Part shown: piece after piece, positions 1 through 8,354 of the stretch | Layout of the letters: each line of letters starts with the position of its first letter | Position numbering within the stretch: position 1 is the first letter of the stretch | Assembly: GCA_900542285.1 (NCBI GenBank) | Contig: UQNF01000007.1 | Span: 1 to 57,390 of the forward strand | Reading direction: 5' to 3' | Source: an uncultured Clostridium sp. | Lineage (GTDB): Bacteria; Bacillota; Clostridia; Christensenellales; CAG-138 | DNA length: 57,390 nucleotides | The notes under the pieces: model-generated | Told to the model about the DNA's origin: nothing | Database searches by the model: none | The model's input: the letters and a program-made list of their open reading frames with translations, nothing else | Position numbers and translations under genes: made by a program

Positions 1-2283
1 GCTGGTGAAATCGACATCCCAGCCGGTGAAGGTATAGCCGGTGCGTTCGGGGTCACTGGGAGCGGATGCCGCCTGACCGTAGCTTACCTGCTGCTCATTC
101 AGTACGCTTCCGTCCCAATCCTTGAAGGTTACGGTAAAGACCGGGAGAGCTCCGTTCTTAAACCAAGTGCCGTTCACATAGTCATAAAAATCATCTGCTG
201 CCGCATCGTTCGTATCGACAAGGCTGGCGTCGGAGTTCTCAAGCCTTGCGGAATTGGTCGGGATCTGAATGTATTCTCCGGAGCTCTGGTCATAGCCGTA
301 GAGCGCGCCGCTGCCCGCGGGGGTATTGAACAGGATATGTCCTGCGCCGGTGGATGTGACGGAGGCGTTGGCGGAGGTCGCAAGCACGCCGCTTACATTC
401 ACGGTGCCGTTGACGGTCATGAATGCGGATGCCATGTTAGCACGGTTCCTCGGGCAGCTTCCGTTTGTCCAGCTCGGAGAATAGACGACGGTGGAGATCC
501 AGTTGCCGTTGCTGCTGTCGCCCCAGGTATATGCGCCCCATTCGTCAATGGCGACCACATAAAGCTCGCCGCCGTTCACAAGGTCGAGGGTTGCGTTTTC
601 GCCTATGATAAGACCGCTGTCGGGGGTGAGTTCAAGCTTCTGGTCGGTGGTAAGGGTACCCTCCTTCAGCTCGATTACCATATTGTTAATGGGCAGGATG
701 TATGAAGAGGAGTTGATTTCAAAGCCCAATACAGTAAGGGTCAATGAATTGATGACGGAGTCGCCGTAAACCTCGATATGGAGTTTGTCGGCGATGGGGT
801 CATAGTATTTTACGATGCAGGAGGCGTCGATCTGCTTTTCATTACCCGAAAGCTGGAACAGACCTCCCTCACCTATGAAGATGGGAGCGGCGGATATCGT
901 CTGATTGCTTGCGAAGAGTGTGGTAAAGCCTATCTCCCTGGCGCCGTGATGGATAATGAGTCGGGTTTCGATGTTCTGAACATAGTAGGAGGACATCGGG
1001 AAGACTTTCTGTGAGTTTCCGTTCATCTTTATGCATGCACTGCCGCCCCTGAAGTCGGTCAGCTGGAAATACTCGTAAACATCGGCTCCTGCAAGCGCTT
1101 CGACCTCACCTGCGCCGGTGATATAGCCCCAGGCATAGAGCTTGGAACCGTTGCTCAGGACGATACGGCTTCCCTCCTGCATATCAATCTGGCCGTATTT
1201 TCCGCAGACGGACATCTTCTGGCTGCCTGCACCTGCCTTGTGCTTTGCGCTCACGCTTATTGCGCCGTCAACTTTGATGACAGCGCCGCTTGCCAATGTG
1301 AGCTTACGGTAGAGCGATGGGGTCACAAGAGTGGAGGTAACAACCTCGGGCTTATCGGTGTACAGCGAGTATGCCGAATCGAAGGGGATTAGCAGGGTCA
1401 CTCCTGAAGGAATGTTGTATTCTCCTGCTTTGAGTACGCCGCTGCGGAGAGGAACGATGGTCTTGGAGGTACCCTGATCTGCTTCACGGACTGCGTCCCC
1501 CCAGGCCATGAAGACCTTTGTTCCCACCTGGAACCAGGGCTCGGAGCTTGCAGCTGCGATGAAGAGTGCATGGATGGTCATATCTCCGGTGGGATGCAGG
1601 ATATCATCGTCCCCAATTGTCACGATAGAGTTTTCATCGTCCAGCCAGAAGTAGAACTCATAGCCGGCTTCCGGGCTTGCGGTGACGGAAACGCCTTCTG
1701 AATAAGTGGTTTCCACAGCATATACGCCGTCGGTCCAGCTGTCACTGCTTACGCCGTTTACGGAGATAGTGCCGCCCTCGACGGGAGCTTCAAACCGGAT
1801 ATTCAAGATTTGGTCGGCGGAGTTCAATGCAAAGTCCTTGAGAACTATGGTCGTGACCGCGTCCTCTACCGCCGCGCAGGTGAGGATAATGGTAAAGCTT
1901 TCGCCTGCGCTAAGCTCCTTTGAAAAGCTGCTGCCTGATTCAACAGAACTGTTATCGATGGTGCAGCTGCCGCCGTTAAGCGTTAGCTCATAGTTGAAGC
2001 TCAGTATCTTTGTACTGTCGCTGCGGTTGGTAACCGTCAAAGTGTTTGTTGCGGAGTTGTATGTGTCGCCGGGGCAGCCGGTGGTGACCGCGACGCTGAC
2101 CGATGCCGTAACTACATCGTTATCAGCCGATGCTGTCGCATTTTTGCCGGCATAGTCGATAGTCACCTGACCGTCAAGCACGATGACAGAGCCGTCCGCC
2201 AAGATCCCAAAAGGCAGTATAGAGAAGATCATTACCGCCGCAAGTACCTTGGCAAGCACTTTTTTCCAAGAGTTGTCTTTCAT
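1..2283 (-). CDS. Secreted surface protein with InlB/Flg_new repeat, C-terminus beyond window
   Basis: The reading frame is open from the ATG at 2283 to the left edge, so 761 residues are seen and the C-terminus is missing. A ribosome site (AAGGAGGAAAAC) precedes the ATG. The N-terminus is a signal peptide (KK, then a hydrophobic stretch ending near ILADG). The body is rich in Ser, Thr, Gly and Asn, with beta-rich, adhesin-like character. An InlB B-repeat-like segment (EAGYEFYFWLDDE) lies near residues 195-215, and a clear Listeria-Bacteroides repeat (GYTFTGWDVDF) lies at the very end of the visible part. No enzyme motif is seen. A dockerin or sortase signal could lie off the window, so the anchoring mode is unknown. 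It follows the Lgt-family gene by 70 bases, in which a small stem-loop (2315-2342) is present. Identity as a surface protein is inferred from repeats and signal peptide. Confidence 0.8.
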   Translation of the reverse strand, partial: MKDNSWKKVLAKVLAAVMIFSILPFGILADGSVIVLDGQVTIDYAGKNATASADNDVVTASVSVAVTTGCPGDTYNSATNTLTVTNRSDSTKILSFNYELTLNGGSCTIDNSSVESGSSFSKELSAGESFTIILTCAAVEDAVTTIVLKDFALNSADQILNIRFEAPVEGGTISVNGVSSDSWTDGVYAVETTYSEGVSVTASPEAGYEFYFWLDDENSIVTIGDDDILHPTGDMTIHALFIAAASSEPWFQVGTKVFMAWGDAVREADQGTSKTIVPLRSGVLKAGEYNIPSGVTLLIPFDSAYSLYTDKPEVVTSTLVTPSLYRKLTLASGAVIKVDGAISVSAKHKAGAGSQKMSVCGKYGQIDMQEGSRIVLSNGSKLYAWGYITGAGEVEALAGADVYEYFQLTDFRGGSACIKMNGNSQKVFPMSSYYVQNIETRLIIHHGAREIGFTTLFASNQTISAAPIFIGEGGLFQLSGNEKQIDASCIVKYYDPIADKLHIEVYGDSVINSLTLTVLGFEINSSSYILPINNMVIELKEGTLTTDQKLELTPDSGLIIGENATLDLVNGGELYVVAIDEWGAYTWGDSSNGNWISTVVYSPSWTNGSCPRNRANMASAFMTVNGTVNVSGVLATSANASVTSTGAGHILFNTPAGSGALYGYDQSSGEYIQIPTNSARLENSDASLVDTNDAAADDFYDYVNGTWFKNGALPVFTVTFKDWDGSVLNEQQVSYGQAASAPSDPERTGYTFTGWDVDFTS

Positions 2284-2353
2284 GTTTTCCTCCTTAGGAG
2301 ATTTTTTTATTCAATGCCCCTTCGACCGAAGTCTTTAGGGCAATTGTAAACGG

Positions 2354-3076
2354 TTATTTGGTTTTCCGTTCATTTACGGTGTGCCGAATGTTTTTCGGGT
2401 TTGCAGACTTTCCATGCCTTTTCATGATTAGGCAATAGAGAACTCCGCCGATGATAATGCTCGCAGCCGCCCATATATGCGAAATATGGAAGAAGCCCAA
2501 AATGCGGTGGTCGGATTCACGGAAGAATTCCGTTACAAAGCGGAAAATGCCGTAGCAGAACATATAGCCGGGGTACAGCTCGCCGCGGTTCGTTCCAAGC
2601 CTCGCGCGCCTGCCCAGGATAAGCAGCATAATGACATAGAAGGCAATTTCAAGCTCCCTTGTCGGCCAGAGCGCGCTCTCCGTGCCGGGGATAGGGCAGC
2701 CCTTGCAGCAGCCCGAGATAAGACAGTTCACCCGGGCACACATGAGCGTGAAAAGCATACAGACAACGAAGATATCGAATACATCGCTAAGCCTGCGCTT
2801 AAATAGCTTTGCTCCGACAAAGTAGCCGAGCGGCATGAGAAAAACCCCTCCGAAAAGGCTCATGTTCCCGGCTTTAGTCATATCAAAACCGGCTTCAAGT
2901 ATGGCGAACGCCTTGACCGTCAGCACACCGTACACGGTGTGAAGTATTGACAGTATTATGACGGCATACCATTTCATCCTGAGCCTGTCCTGAAAATTGG
3001 AAAGCCATAACATGTTGAAGATCGTTCCGACCACGAGGAGCAGCCATAGTGCGTTTCTGATAAACCATCCGATCAT
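2354..3076 (-). CDS. Divergent prolipoprotein diacylglyceryl transferase (Lgt) family protein
   Basis: This 240-residue, multi-spanning membrane protein resembles Lgt, which moves diacylglycerol from phosphatidylglycerol to the lipobox cysteine. The family's late motif is well kept (YGIFRFVTEFFRESD, near residues 176-190), as is the Leu/Glu-rich segment after it. The Lgt signature normally read as R-x-G-N-F-x-N-G-E is here ARVNCLISGCCKGCP, so the usual Asn and Glu are replaced by cysteines. Homologues with a GCCxG motif are, to my recollection, common as extra Lgt-family copies in Clostridia. It may not be the housekeeping Lgt. It sits between two secreted-protein genes in an envelope operon, which suggests a role in modifying a lipoprotein or glycan. 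The start is supported by AAAGGAT upstream, with rather long spacing. Confidence 0.72.
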   Translation of the reverse strand: MIGWFIRNALWLLLVVGTIFNMLWLSNFQDRLRMKWYAVIILSILHTVYGVLTVKAFAILEAGFDMTKAGNMSLFGGVFLMPLGYFVGAKLFKRRLSDVFDIFVVCMLFTLMCARVNCLISGCCKGCPIPGTESALWPTRELEIAFYVIMLLILGRRARLGTNRGELYPGYMFCYGIFRFVTEFFRESDHRILGFFHISHIWAAASIIIGGVLYCLIMKRHGKSANPKNIRHTVNERKTK

Positions 3077-3107
3077 AAAATTGCTTTAATCCTTTCAAAC
3101 GGATTTT

Positions 3108-3182
3108 GCCGTACGCCGGAATTCTCCGCGCGGTACGGCTCTCTGATGTTCCCGGCTGCGCCGCAAAGGGCGCCGGCCGGGA
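3108..3182 (-). other. Two tandem GC-rich hairpins between the 1543-residue gene and the Lgt-family gene
   Basis: Two inverted repeats lie in the 116-base gap: GCCGTAC/GTACGGC (3108-3114 and 3133-3139) and TCCCGGC/GCCGGGA (3150-3156 and 3176-3182). Neither is followed by a T tract in the minus direction, so they are not typical terminators. They could set relative expression by partial termination or by protecting mRNA ends. Confidence 0.45.
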
Positions 3183-3192
3183 GATTTGTTCT

Positions 3193-6100
3193 TTAGTTCT
3201 CGGTGGAGCCGTTGGCAGGCCCCTCAGGCGGGTCGGTCATTCTGCCGCTGTCGTCAAAATAGTACATGCCGGAAGGCAGCAGTCCATTGTTGACGGAGAC
3301 CCAGTAGTTCCTGCCGTGGACAATCTCACCGCTGGAGGTTCTGGCGTAATAATAGTAACCGTCAAGCATGAACAGCCCGATGGGAGCGAGCTCGCCGTCA
3401 ATGTAATAGTATAGGCTGCCGTTCTCCTCAACGATGCCGTTCTTGGGCGCATCCGTCATCCTGCCCTCATCGTCAAAGTGATGCATACCCTGGGGCATAA
3501 GGTCGTTGGTGACCGTCACCCAATAGCTCCTGCCGTGAACGACCTCGCCGTTAGAGGTTCTGGCGTAATAATAGTAACCGTCGAGCATGAACAGCCCGAT
3601 GGGGGCAAGCTGACCATCAATATAATAGTACAGGCTGCCGTTTTCGGCTACAATGCCGTCCTTGACCTCGGCCGTGGGCTCGGGAGTGGGCTCAGCCGTG
3701 GGCTCGGGAGTGGGTTCAGCCGTGGGCTCGGGAGTGGGAGTGCCGCCGGGAGGATCTATCATCCTGCCGTCATCGTCAAAGGTGTGCATACCCTGGGGCA
3801 TGAGACCGTTGGTAACGGTCACCCAATAGCTCCTGCCGTGAACGACTTCACAGTTGGATGTCCTTACATAGTAGTAATAGCCATCGGGGAGCAGGATAAG
3901 TCCTGCCGGAGTGAGGACGTTGTCAACATAGTAATAGAGGCTTCCGTTTTCGGCGACGATTCCGTTCTTGGGCTCAGGCGTCGGGGTAGTAGGCTCCGGT
4001 GTTGCGTCAGGATCGGGGGTGGAGGGAGGATTGGTCATCCAGCCGTTCCCATCGAAGTAATACATGGCGGCAGGGAGAAGACCGTTGGTAATGGTCGGCC
4101 AGTACCAGCAGTTCTTGACCGCTGCGCCGGTGGAGCAGAAGTAGTAGTAATGCCCATTATAGTAGACAAGACCGGGCTCAGGAACGAGTATGCCCTCGCG
4201 GCAGAAGTGCGTGCCTCCGTTATACTCATAGGTGCCGGTGTACCAATTCATCCATACGCCGTTTTCATCGGCAACATAGAGGACATCGGAATACCTGACC
4301 TTGAATACTCCTGTCATCGCATAGGCGTTTGAACCGAAATAATAGGTGTTTCCGTCAACGGTCCGCCATCCATTGTAGACCCACTGACCTGCCCAGCGAT
4401 ACCTTGTGCCGTTTTCATCGGTGCGCAGATCGCCGTGAACGAGTCTGTAATTCTCAAACACATAGTTGTAGCCCCAGATGTTTATCGCACCGTTGACCGC
4501 CCTGTATGTCGAGGTATTGAAGAAATAAACATAGTCAACGCCGTCATTTTCGTCCGTGATGTACCACCAGCCGGACTTAAGCTCGCCGCTTATACAGTAG
4601 TAGAGACCGCCGTCCATGGTGAACAGGCCGTTGAGCTTGCCGAGGCATACGCCGTTATCATCAAAATGGTAGTAGTAGTCGGAGCCGGCATCATCGTGCC
4701 CCGGAAGCTGACGGATCCCGGTCACGGGGACGTTGTCGATGAAGTAGTAGAGATTGCCGTCAAGCTCGTACCAGCCCTGCCTGTTGGTCTTGTCAAGGGT
4801 AAAGCTGTCGTTGATGCTGCGGTAGATCTCGCCGAAATGACCGCCCTTTTCGTTGGGGTCGTTGGGATTGATAAAGGGGTAAATGCCGTACTGCTCCTGA
4901 ATGTTCGGGTTGCTCGCAATGTTGTAAAGCGTGCTCGTCCTAAGGTAGATATCGTAGCTGATGTCTCCGCTGAGAGATGCATTGATGCAGGAGTTTTCAT
5001 CCCAAACTGCGTCAGCCTTCGGGGTCAGCGCAAGCCCGGACACAATACAGATGGGGTTGGCCGTTGTGGGATCAATGGCCTGGGTCTGATCGATCCAGTT
5101 GCATACTATCGTAAGCGTATGTTCCTCATCGTTGAACACTGCGCTCGAAAGGGTAAAGTATTCGTTTGACAGGGTGAGAGAGGATGTGTCCGCGTCGAAA
5201 TTCGGGTCGATGCTCAGCACAACCCTGACCTCGGTCAAAACGCTCACACGCTCCGCAAGCTGAAGCAGGAAATCCCATGCCGTCGCATCCGGATCGTCGC
5301 CTCCGGGAAGAAGGCCGATAAGCGGCTTAATGCGTTCCGGTATCTCTATAACGCTCATATCGAGCGCAAAGGTGTAGTTGACCGTCATAACCTCGTCGGG
5401 GTCTATGGAGTGATAGTGGTTTTCCGCGACAAGCTCCGAATTGGCAACATACCTGTTCCATGCGAATCCGCGGTCTCCGGCCGTGGCGCTGTCGAAATCG
5501 AAAATGGCTTCATCCTCGCTGAAGAGCGAAATATTGATGAAAGCAATAACATCCGTATCTGCCGCAAGCGCAGCTGCGACGATAACCTGCCTGATTCCGG
5601 ATTCTTCGTTTCCGATAAAGCTGAATCCCTCAATGCTGCCTGCATCTTCGCTGCTCATTTCGAATACGATATCGCCTGCGTTGATGGCAATGGCGTTGTC
5701 GCCGCAGGTCGCCGTGATGGGAAGCTCGGCAGGAACGCCGTAGATGGCATTAAGGTTGTCCTTGGTGAAGGTTATCGCATCGGGCACGGCGACATGCATG
5801 GTCTTGCTGCCCAAAACCACGCCGTCCAGCACGAGCTCGACTTCAACATCACCGCTTGCGATGGCGGTAAGAATGCCTTCCGTATCGATGGATGCGATGG
5901 TTTCATCCGATACGCGCCAGCTCGTTCCTTCGGGAAGCTCGGCGGCGTTTCCGGTTTCGCTAACGCCGACAGCCCTCATGGCAAGCGTGGTTCCGGGGGT
6001 TAGATATCCGTAATCGGAAGCGACGACTGCATGGTGGAAGCTGTCGCTGGTGGTCGCTGTCGATACTACCAGGATGGAGGAGCTGACGGACCTTTCAAAG

Positions 6101-7824
6101 CCGTCGGAGGGACGGTTTACTACCGTGACTTCATCTGCGCCCTCCTCCTTGGCGGCAAAGGTGGTCGAACCGCCGCCGTCGAGATTTATGGCGACTACGC
6201 ACCCCGCCTCGTACATGATCTGCGCTATCTCTCTTGCGCTGCCGCCTGCGGAGAAGGGCTCCTGGCGGCCGTCAAGCGCCATGAGTATGACCCTGTTGTC
6301 TGCGGTGATGCCGACGCAGGTTCGGGAGGCTCTGGTATTATAGTAGTTATCGCTGTCGGCAACCACGATCTGACCGTCGCGAACGAGGAAGATACTGCCG
6401 CCGACCGCTTCAACTATGCGATCCGAATAATCCTGCCATTGCGCAGCGCTGCCGATGATGGGAGTGCCGTCATCGAGGATAGCGAAGAAGTTTTCGCTTC
6501 CGACGCCGTTGTACTGTACGCCGTTCATCACGAGTGCGCCTGCCGGGGCGGCGTTGGTCATGTTATAGAAGTCCGCATTGACGCCCATGACAGCGTTATA
6601 GTTCTCAATATAGTTGGCGGTGTCGTCGGGGTTGGAATGCTTTTCCTGAGCAGCCGCCATCTGGTCGGTCACTCTGGTGAAACGCCAGCTCGATGCGTCG
6701 TTAAGACCGTAGTTCGCATAGATATTGAGGTCGTTCCTTCCGATATCGACACTGCCGATGTAATAAACTATCTGCTTGTCGTCAGCTGTCGTTGCGCGCC
6801 TTATCTGCTGCGTGACGCCCGGAGCAATGGCGGAGCTTACGGTCGAGAAAACGGTATAATAATCGTTGCTCTGTTCGCCGATGAAATCCTTTGCAAGCTC
6901 ATAGAGATAATCCGCAAACACGTAGCAGCAGGCATATCTCAAATCGCTATCCTCGGTGAGGCCGCGTTCGCCTTCGAGAAGCTGAGCTCCGGAATTGTTC
7001 CTGTATGCCTCATAAACGGCGTTGCGGATCTCGCTCCTGGTGTCGATTCCGGGGAATCTGTTGGAGAGGAAGAAGGAAGCTCTGAAGCTGTCGGAAAGCA
7101 TGCTCCCGAAATAGTTCTTCATTATCGTGGTCAGGCTCTTTCCGCCTTCGCGGATGCCGCTCATGATGTAGAATGCGTCGAGGTCGCCGTAGACGTCATA
7201 ATAACCGAACGAATGGGCTTCGTCATCATCGATGCCGAAGTAATTCTCGGCGATCTCGGCGGTCATCTCTTCAACGCCGGTGCTTGTAAGTCCGCCGTTC
7301 TTGGCGTACTCCATGAGGTCGCAGATATCGCCTGCCCAGCTGCCGAAATCCTGCGAGGAAACGACGCCGGCATTATAGCAGGCGATGTTGAGCGCGCCGA
7401 ACATATGCGCAAATTCCACCGTCTGACCGTTGGGAATGGTAAAGCGTCCGATGCCTCTCAGATCGGATGCCGCGGTGCCGTTCTGCACGTCCTGTTCGGC
7501 AACATAGTCGACAAATGCGGTGTTCTCGGGGCCTGCAAGTATAGCCCAGCTCCCGGTGTTGTACTTTTCAATGCCCGTGCGGATATAGTTGATGACCAAT
7601 CCGACCGCACTTTCACCGGTCACGGGAGCATATTCGCCCGCATAGCTTTCGAGGACTTCAAGGTTCGCAAGGAATGCGCTGAACTCCTCGCCGGATTTGA
7701 CATTGCGTTCTGCAATGAGAATATCCGCATCGTTCATGGTTTCTGCAAGGTTCAGCACGGGCGCAAGCGCCAGCATGAACGCGAGCAGAAGCGAAAACGT
7801 CTTAATAAATCTGTTCTGATTCAT
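3193..7824 (-). CDS. Secreted phosphodiester glycosidase (NAGPA domain) with Ig-like region and choline-binding-like repeats
   Basis: A 1543-residue secreted protein with signal peptide (residues 1-27) and AGGAGG ribosome site. Residues ~40-345 form a helical domain of unknown type, with an EFAHMFGALN...WAGD pattern. Residues ~350-590 match the phosphodiester glycosidase/NAGPA family (GVNADFYN, NLDGGGSTTF, SSSILVV), whose founding member removes GlcNAc from a GlcNAc-1-phosphodiester. A BIG2-like segment (SWRVSDETIASIDTEGI) follows near 605-680. From ~1000 onward come aromatic repeats of the glucan/choline-binding type (GWYELDGNLYYF), ending in three near-identical 71-72-residue units joined by TPEPTAEP linkers. 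No sortase motif ends the protein, so wall attachment is probably by the repeats. It lies downstream of LicD and glycan genes, which suggests that it acts on the glycan they make. Substrate is inferred. Confidence 0.85.
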   Translation of the reverse strand: MNQNRFIKTFSLLLAFMLALAPVLNLAETMNDADILIAERNVKSGEEFSAFLANLEVLESYAGEYAPVTGESAVGLVINYIRTGIEKYNTGSWAILAGPENTAFVDYVAEQDVQNGTAASDLRGIGRFTIPNGQTVEFAHMFGALNIACYNAGVVSSQDFGSWAGDICDLMEYAKNGGLTSTGVEEMTAEIAENYFGIDDDEAHSFGYYDVYGDLDAFYIMSGIREGGKSLTTIMKNYFGSMLSDSFRASFFLSNRFPGIDTRSEIRNAVYEAYRNNSGAQLLEGERGLTEDSDLRYACCYVFADYLYELAKDFIGEQSNDYYTVFSTVSSAIAPGVTQQIRRATTADDKQIVYYIGSVDIGRNDLNIYANYGLNDASSWRFTRVTDQMAAAQEKHSNPDDTANYIENYNAVMGVNADFYNMTNAAPAGALVMNGVQYNGVGSENFFAILDDGTPIIGSAAQWQDYSDRIVEAVGGSIFLVRDGQIVVADSDNYYNTRASRTCVGITADNRVILMALDGRQEPFSAGGSAREIAQIMYEAGCVVAINLDGGGSTTFAAKEEGADEVTVVNRPSDGFERSVSSSILVVSTATTSDSFHHAVVASDYGYLTPGTTLAMRAVGVSETGNAAELPEGTSWRVSDETIASIDTEGILTAIASGDVEVELVLDGVVLGSKTMHVAVPDAITFTKDNLNAIYGVPAELPITATCGDNAIAINAGDIVFEMSSEDAGSIEGFSFIGNEESGIRQVIVAAALAADTDVIAFINISLFSEDEAIFDFDSATAGDRGFAWNRYVANSELVAENHYHSIDPDEVMTVNYTFALDMSVIEIPERIKPLIGLLPGGDDPDATAWDFLLQLAERVSVLTEVRVVLSIDPNFDADTSSLTLSNEYFTLSSAVFNDEEHTLTIVCNWIDQTQAIDPTTANPICIVSGLALTPKADAVWDENSCINASLSGDISYDIYLRTSTLYNIASNPNIQEQYGIYPFINPNDPNEKGGHFGEIYRSINDSFTLDKTNRQGWYELDGNLYYFIDNVPVTGIRQLPGHDDAGSDYYYHFDDNGVCLGKLNGLFTMDGGLYYCISGELKSGWWYITDENDGVDYVYFFNTSTYRAVNGAINIWGYNYVFENYRLVHGDLRTDENGTRYRWAGQWVYNGWRTVDGNTYYFGSNAYAMTGVFKVRYSDVLYVADENGVWMNWYTGTYEYNGGTHFCREGILVPEPGLVYYNGHYYYFCSTGAAVKNCWYWPTITNGLLPAAMYYFDGNGWMTNPPSTPDPDATPEPTTPTPEPKNGIVAENGSLYYYVDNVLTPAGLILLPDGYYYYVRTSNCEVVHGRSYWVTVTNGLMPQGMHTFDDDGRMIDPPGGTPTPEPTAEPTPEPTAEPTPEPTAEVKDGIVAENGSLYYYIDGQLAPIGLFMLDGYYYYARTSNGEVVHGRSYWVTVTNDLMPQGMHHFDDEGRMTDAPKNGIVEENGSLYYYIDGELAPIGLFMLDGYYYYARTSSGEIVHGRNYWVSVNNGLLPSGMYYFDDSGRMTDPPEGPANGSTEN
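3232..3444 (-). repeat. C-terminal 71-residue wall-binding-like repeat, copy C
   Basis: Encodes a unit running from KNGIVEENGSLYYYIDG to GRMTD. It has the same length as copy B and is separated from it by only 6 bases (Ala-Pro). The aromatic YYY clusters are typical of glucan/choline-binding repeats. Confidence 0.85.
3451..3663 (-). repeat. C-terminal 71-residue wall-binding-like repeat, copy B
   Basis: 213 bases, nearly identical in protein sequence to copy C (LAPIGLFMLDGYYYYARTS is shared by both). This suggests recent tandem duplication or conversion. Confidence 0.85.
3671..3738 (-). repeat. 24-base linker repeat (about 2.8 copies)
   Basis: The 24-base unit at 3671-3694 is repeated at 3695-3718 (one base different) and partly at 3719-3738. 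It encodes a Pro/Thr/Glu linker (TPEPTAEP). Copy number can change in frame. Confidence 0.8.
3754..3969 (-). repeat. C-terminal 72-residue wall-binding-like repeat, copy A
   Basis: The most diverged of the three units, with one extra residue (LILLPDG instead of LFMLDG) and a Cys in place of Gly (TSNCEVVHG). It is separated from copy B by the Pro/Glu linker. Confidence 0.8.
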
Positions 7825-7838
7825 TTTTTTCCTCCTGT

Positions 7839-8330
7839 TTACTTATCACTATTTAATCTATCAATAAGATAGTTCAAATCCTCCTGCATGGCGTAAAGGC
7901 TGTGCTGCTCGTCCGCCGTGATGCCTTCGCCGAATGACAACTCCTCCACATATAGATAAACGCTGCGCTCCGTACCGCCTGCGTCCTTCAGCCTGCCGAC
8001 CATCGTATCACCGGATCTGCCGATGGTTACGACGAAAAGGGTCAGCTCCTGCTCACGAACAACGGCCTTGAAGGTAACGATGACGGACTCGCCGCTCTCC
8101 TCCTGTTCGGTTCTGAGCAGCCCCTCCCATTTGGCAGGGAAGTACAGGTCGCCGAACTTGGTGGAAATGGTAATTGCCGGCTCGGGCGTGGACTTTACGG
8201 AGCTTCCGCCTCCTGCGCAGCCTATCATGGAAAGCGATGTGAAGATACAGCAGACGCAAATGGCAAAAACGATGATTCCGCTAAGGTGATTAATGCTTTT
8301 TATGCGTTTTTTGCTTTTAAGGCTTATCAT
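7839..8330 (-). CDS. Small lipoprotein of unknown function
   Basis: This 163-residue protein has a long basic N-terminus, a hydrophobic segment and a lipobox ending LSMIGC, so it is probably a membrane-anchored lipoprotein outside the cell. The mature part has a short Gly/Ser/Pro linker and then about 120 residues that look beta-rich (ITISTKFGDLYFPAKWEGLL), ending in an acidic helix. I do not recognise a family. AGGAGGAAAATCC gives a strong ribosome site. The gene is 14 bases upstream of the phosphodiester glycosidase gene and 24 downstream of licD, so all three are probably co-transcribed. It is also a natural substrate for lipoprotein processing. Confidence 0.7.
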   Translation of the reverse strand: MISLKSKKRIKSINHLSGIIVFAICVCCIFTSLSMIGCAGGGSSVKSTPEPAITISTKFGDLYFPAKWEGLLRTEQEESGESVIVTFKAVVREQELTLFVVTIGRSGDTMVGRLKDAGGTERSVYLYVEELSFGEGITADEQHSLYAMQEDLNYLIDRLNSDK

Positions 8331-8354
8331 GGATTTTCCTCCTGATCATTCTTT

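Noticed and set aside
3671..3738. CRISPR-like short repeats
   Set aside because: The 24-base units are contiguous and code for a Pro/Glu linker; there are no spacers.
6031..7872. 613-residue plus-strand reading frame opposite the phosphodiester glycosidase gene
   Set aside because: It lacks a ribosome site and protein-like composition, and is an antisense shadow of a well-supported gene.
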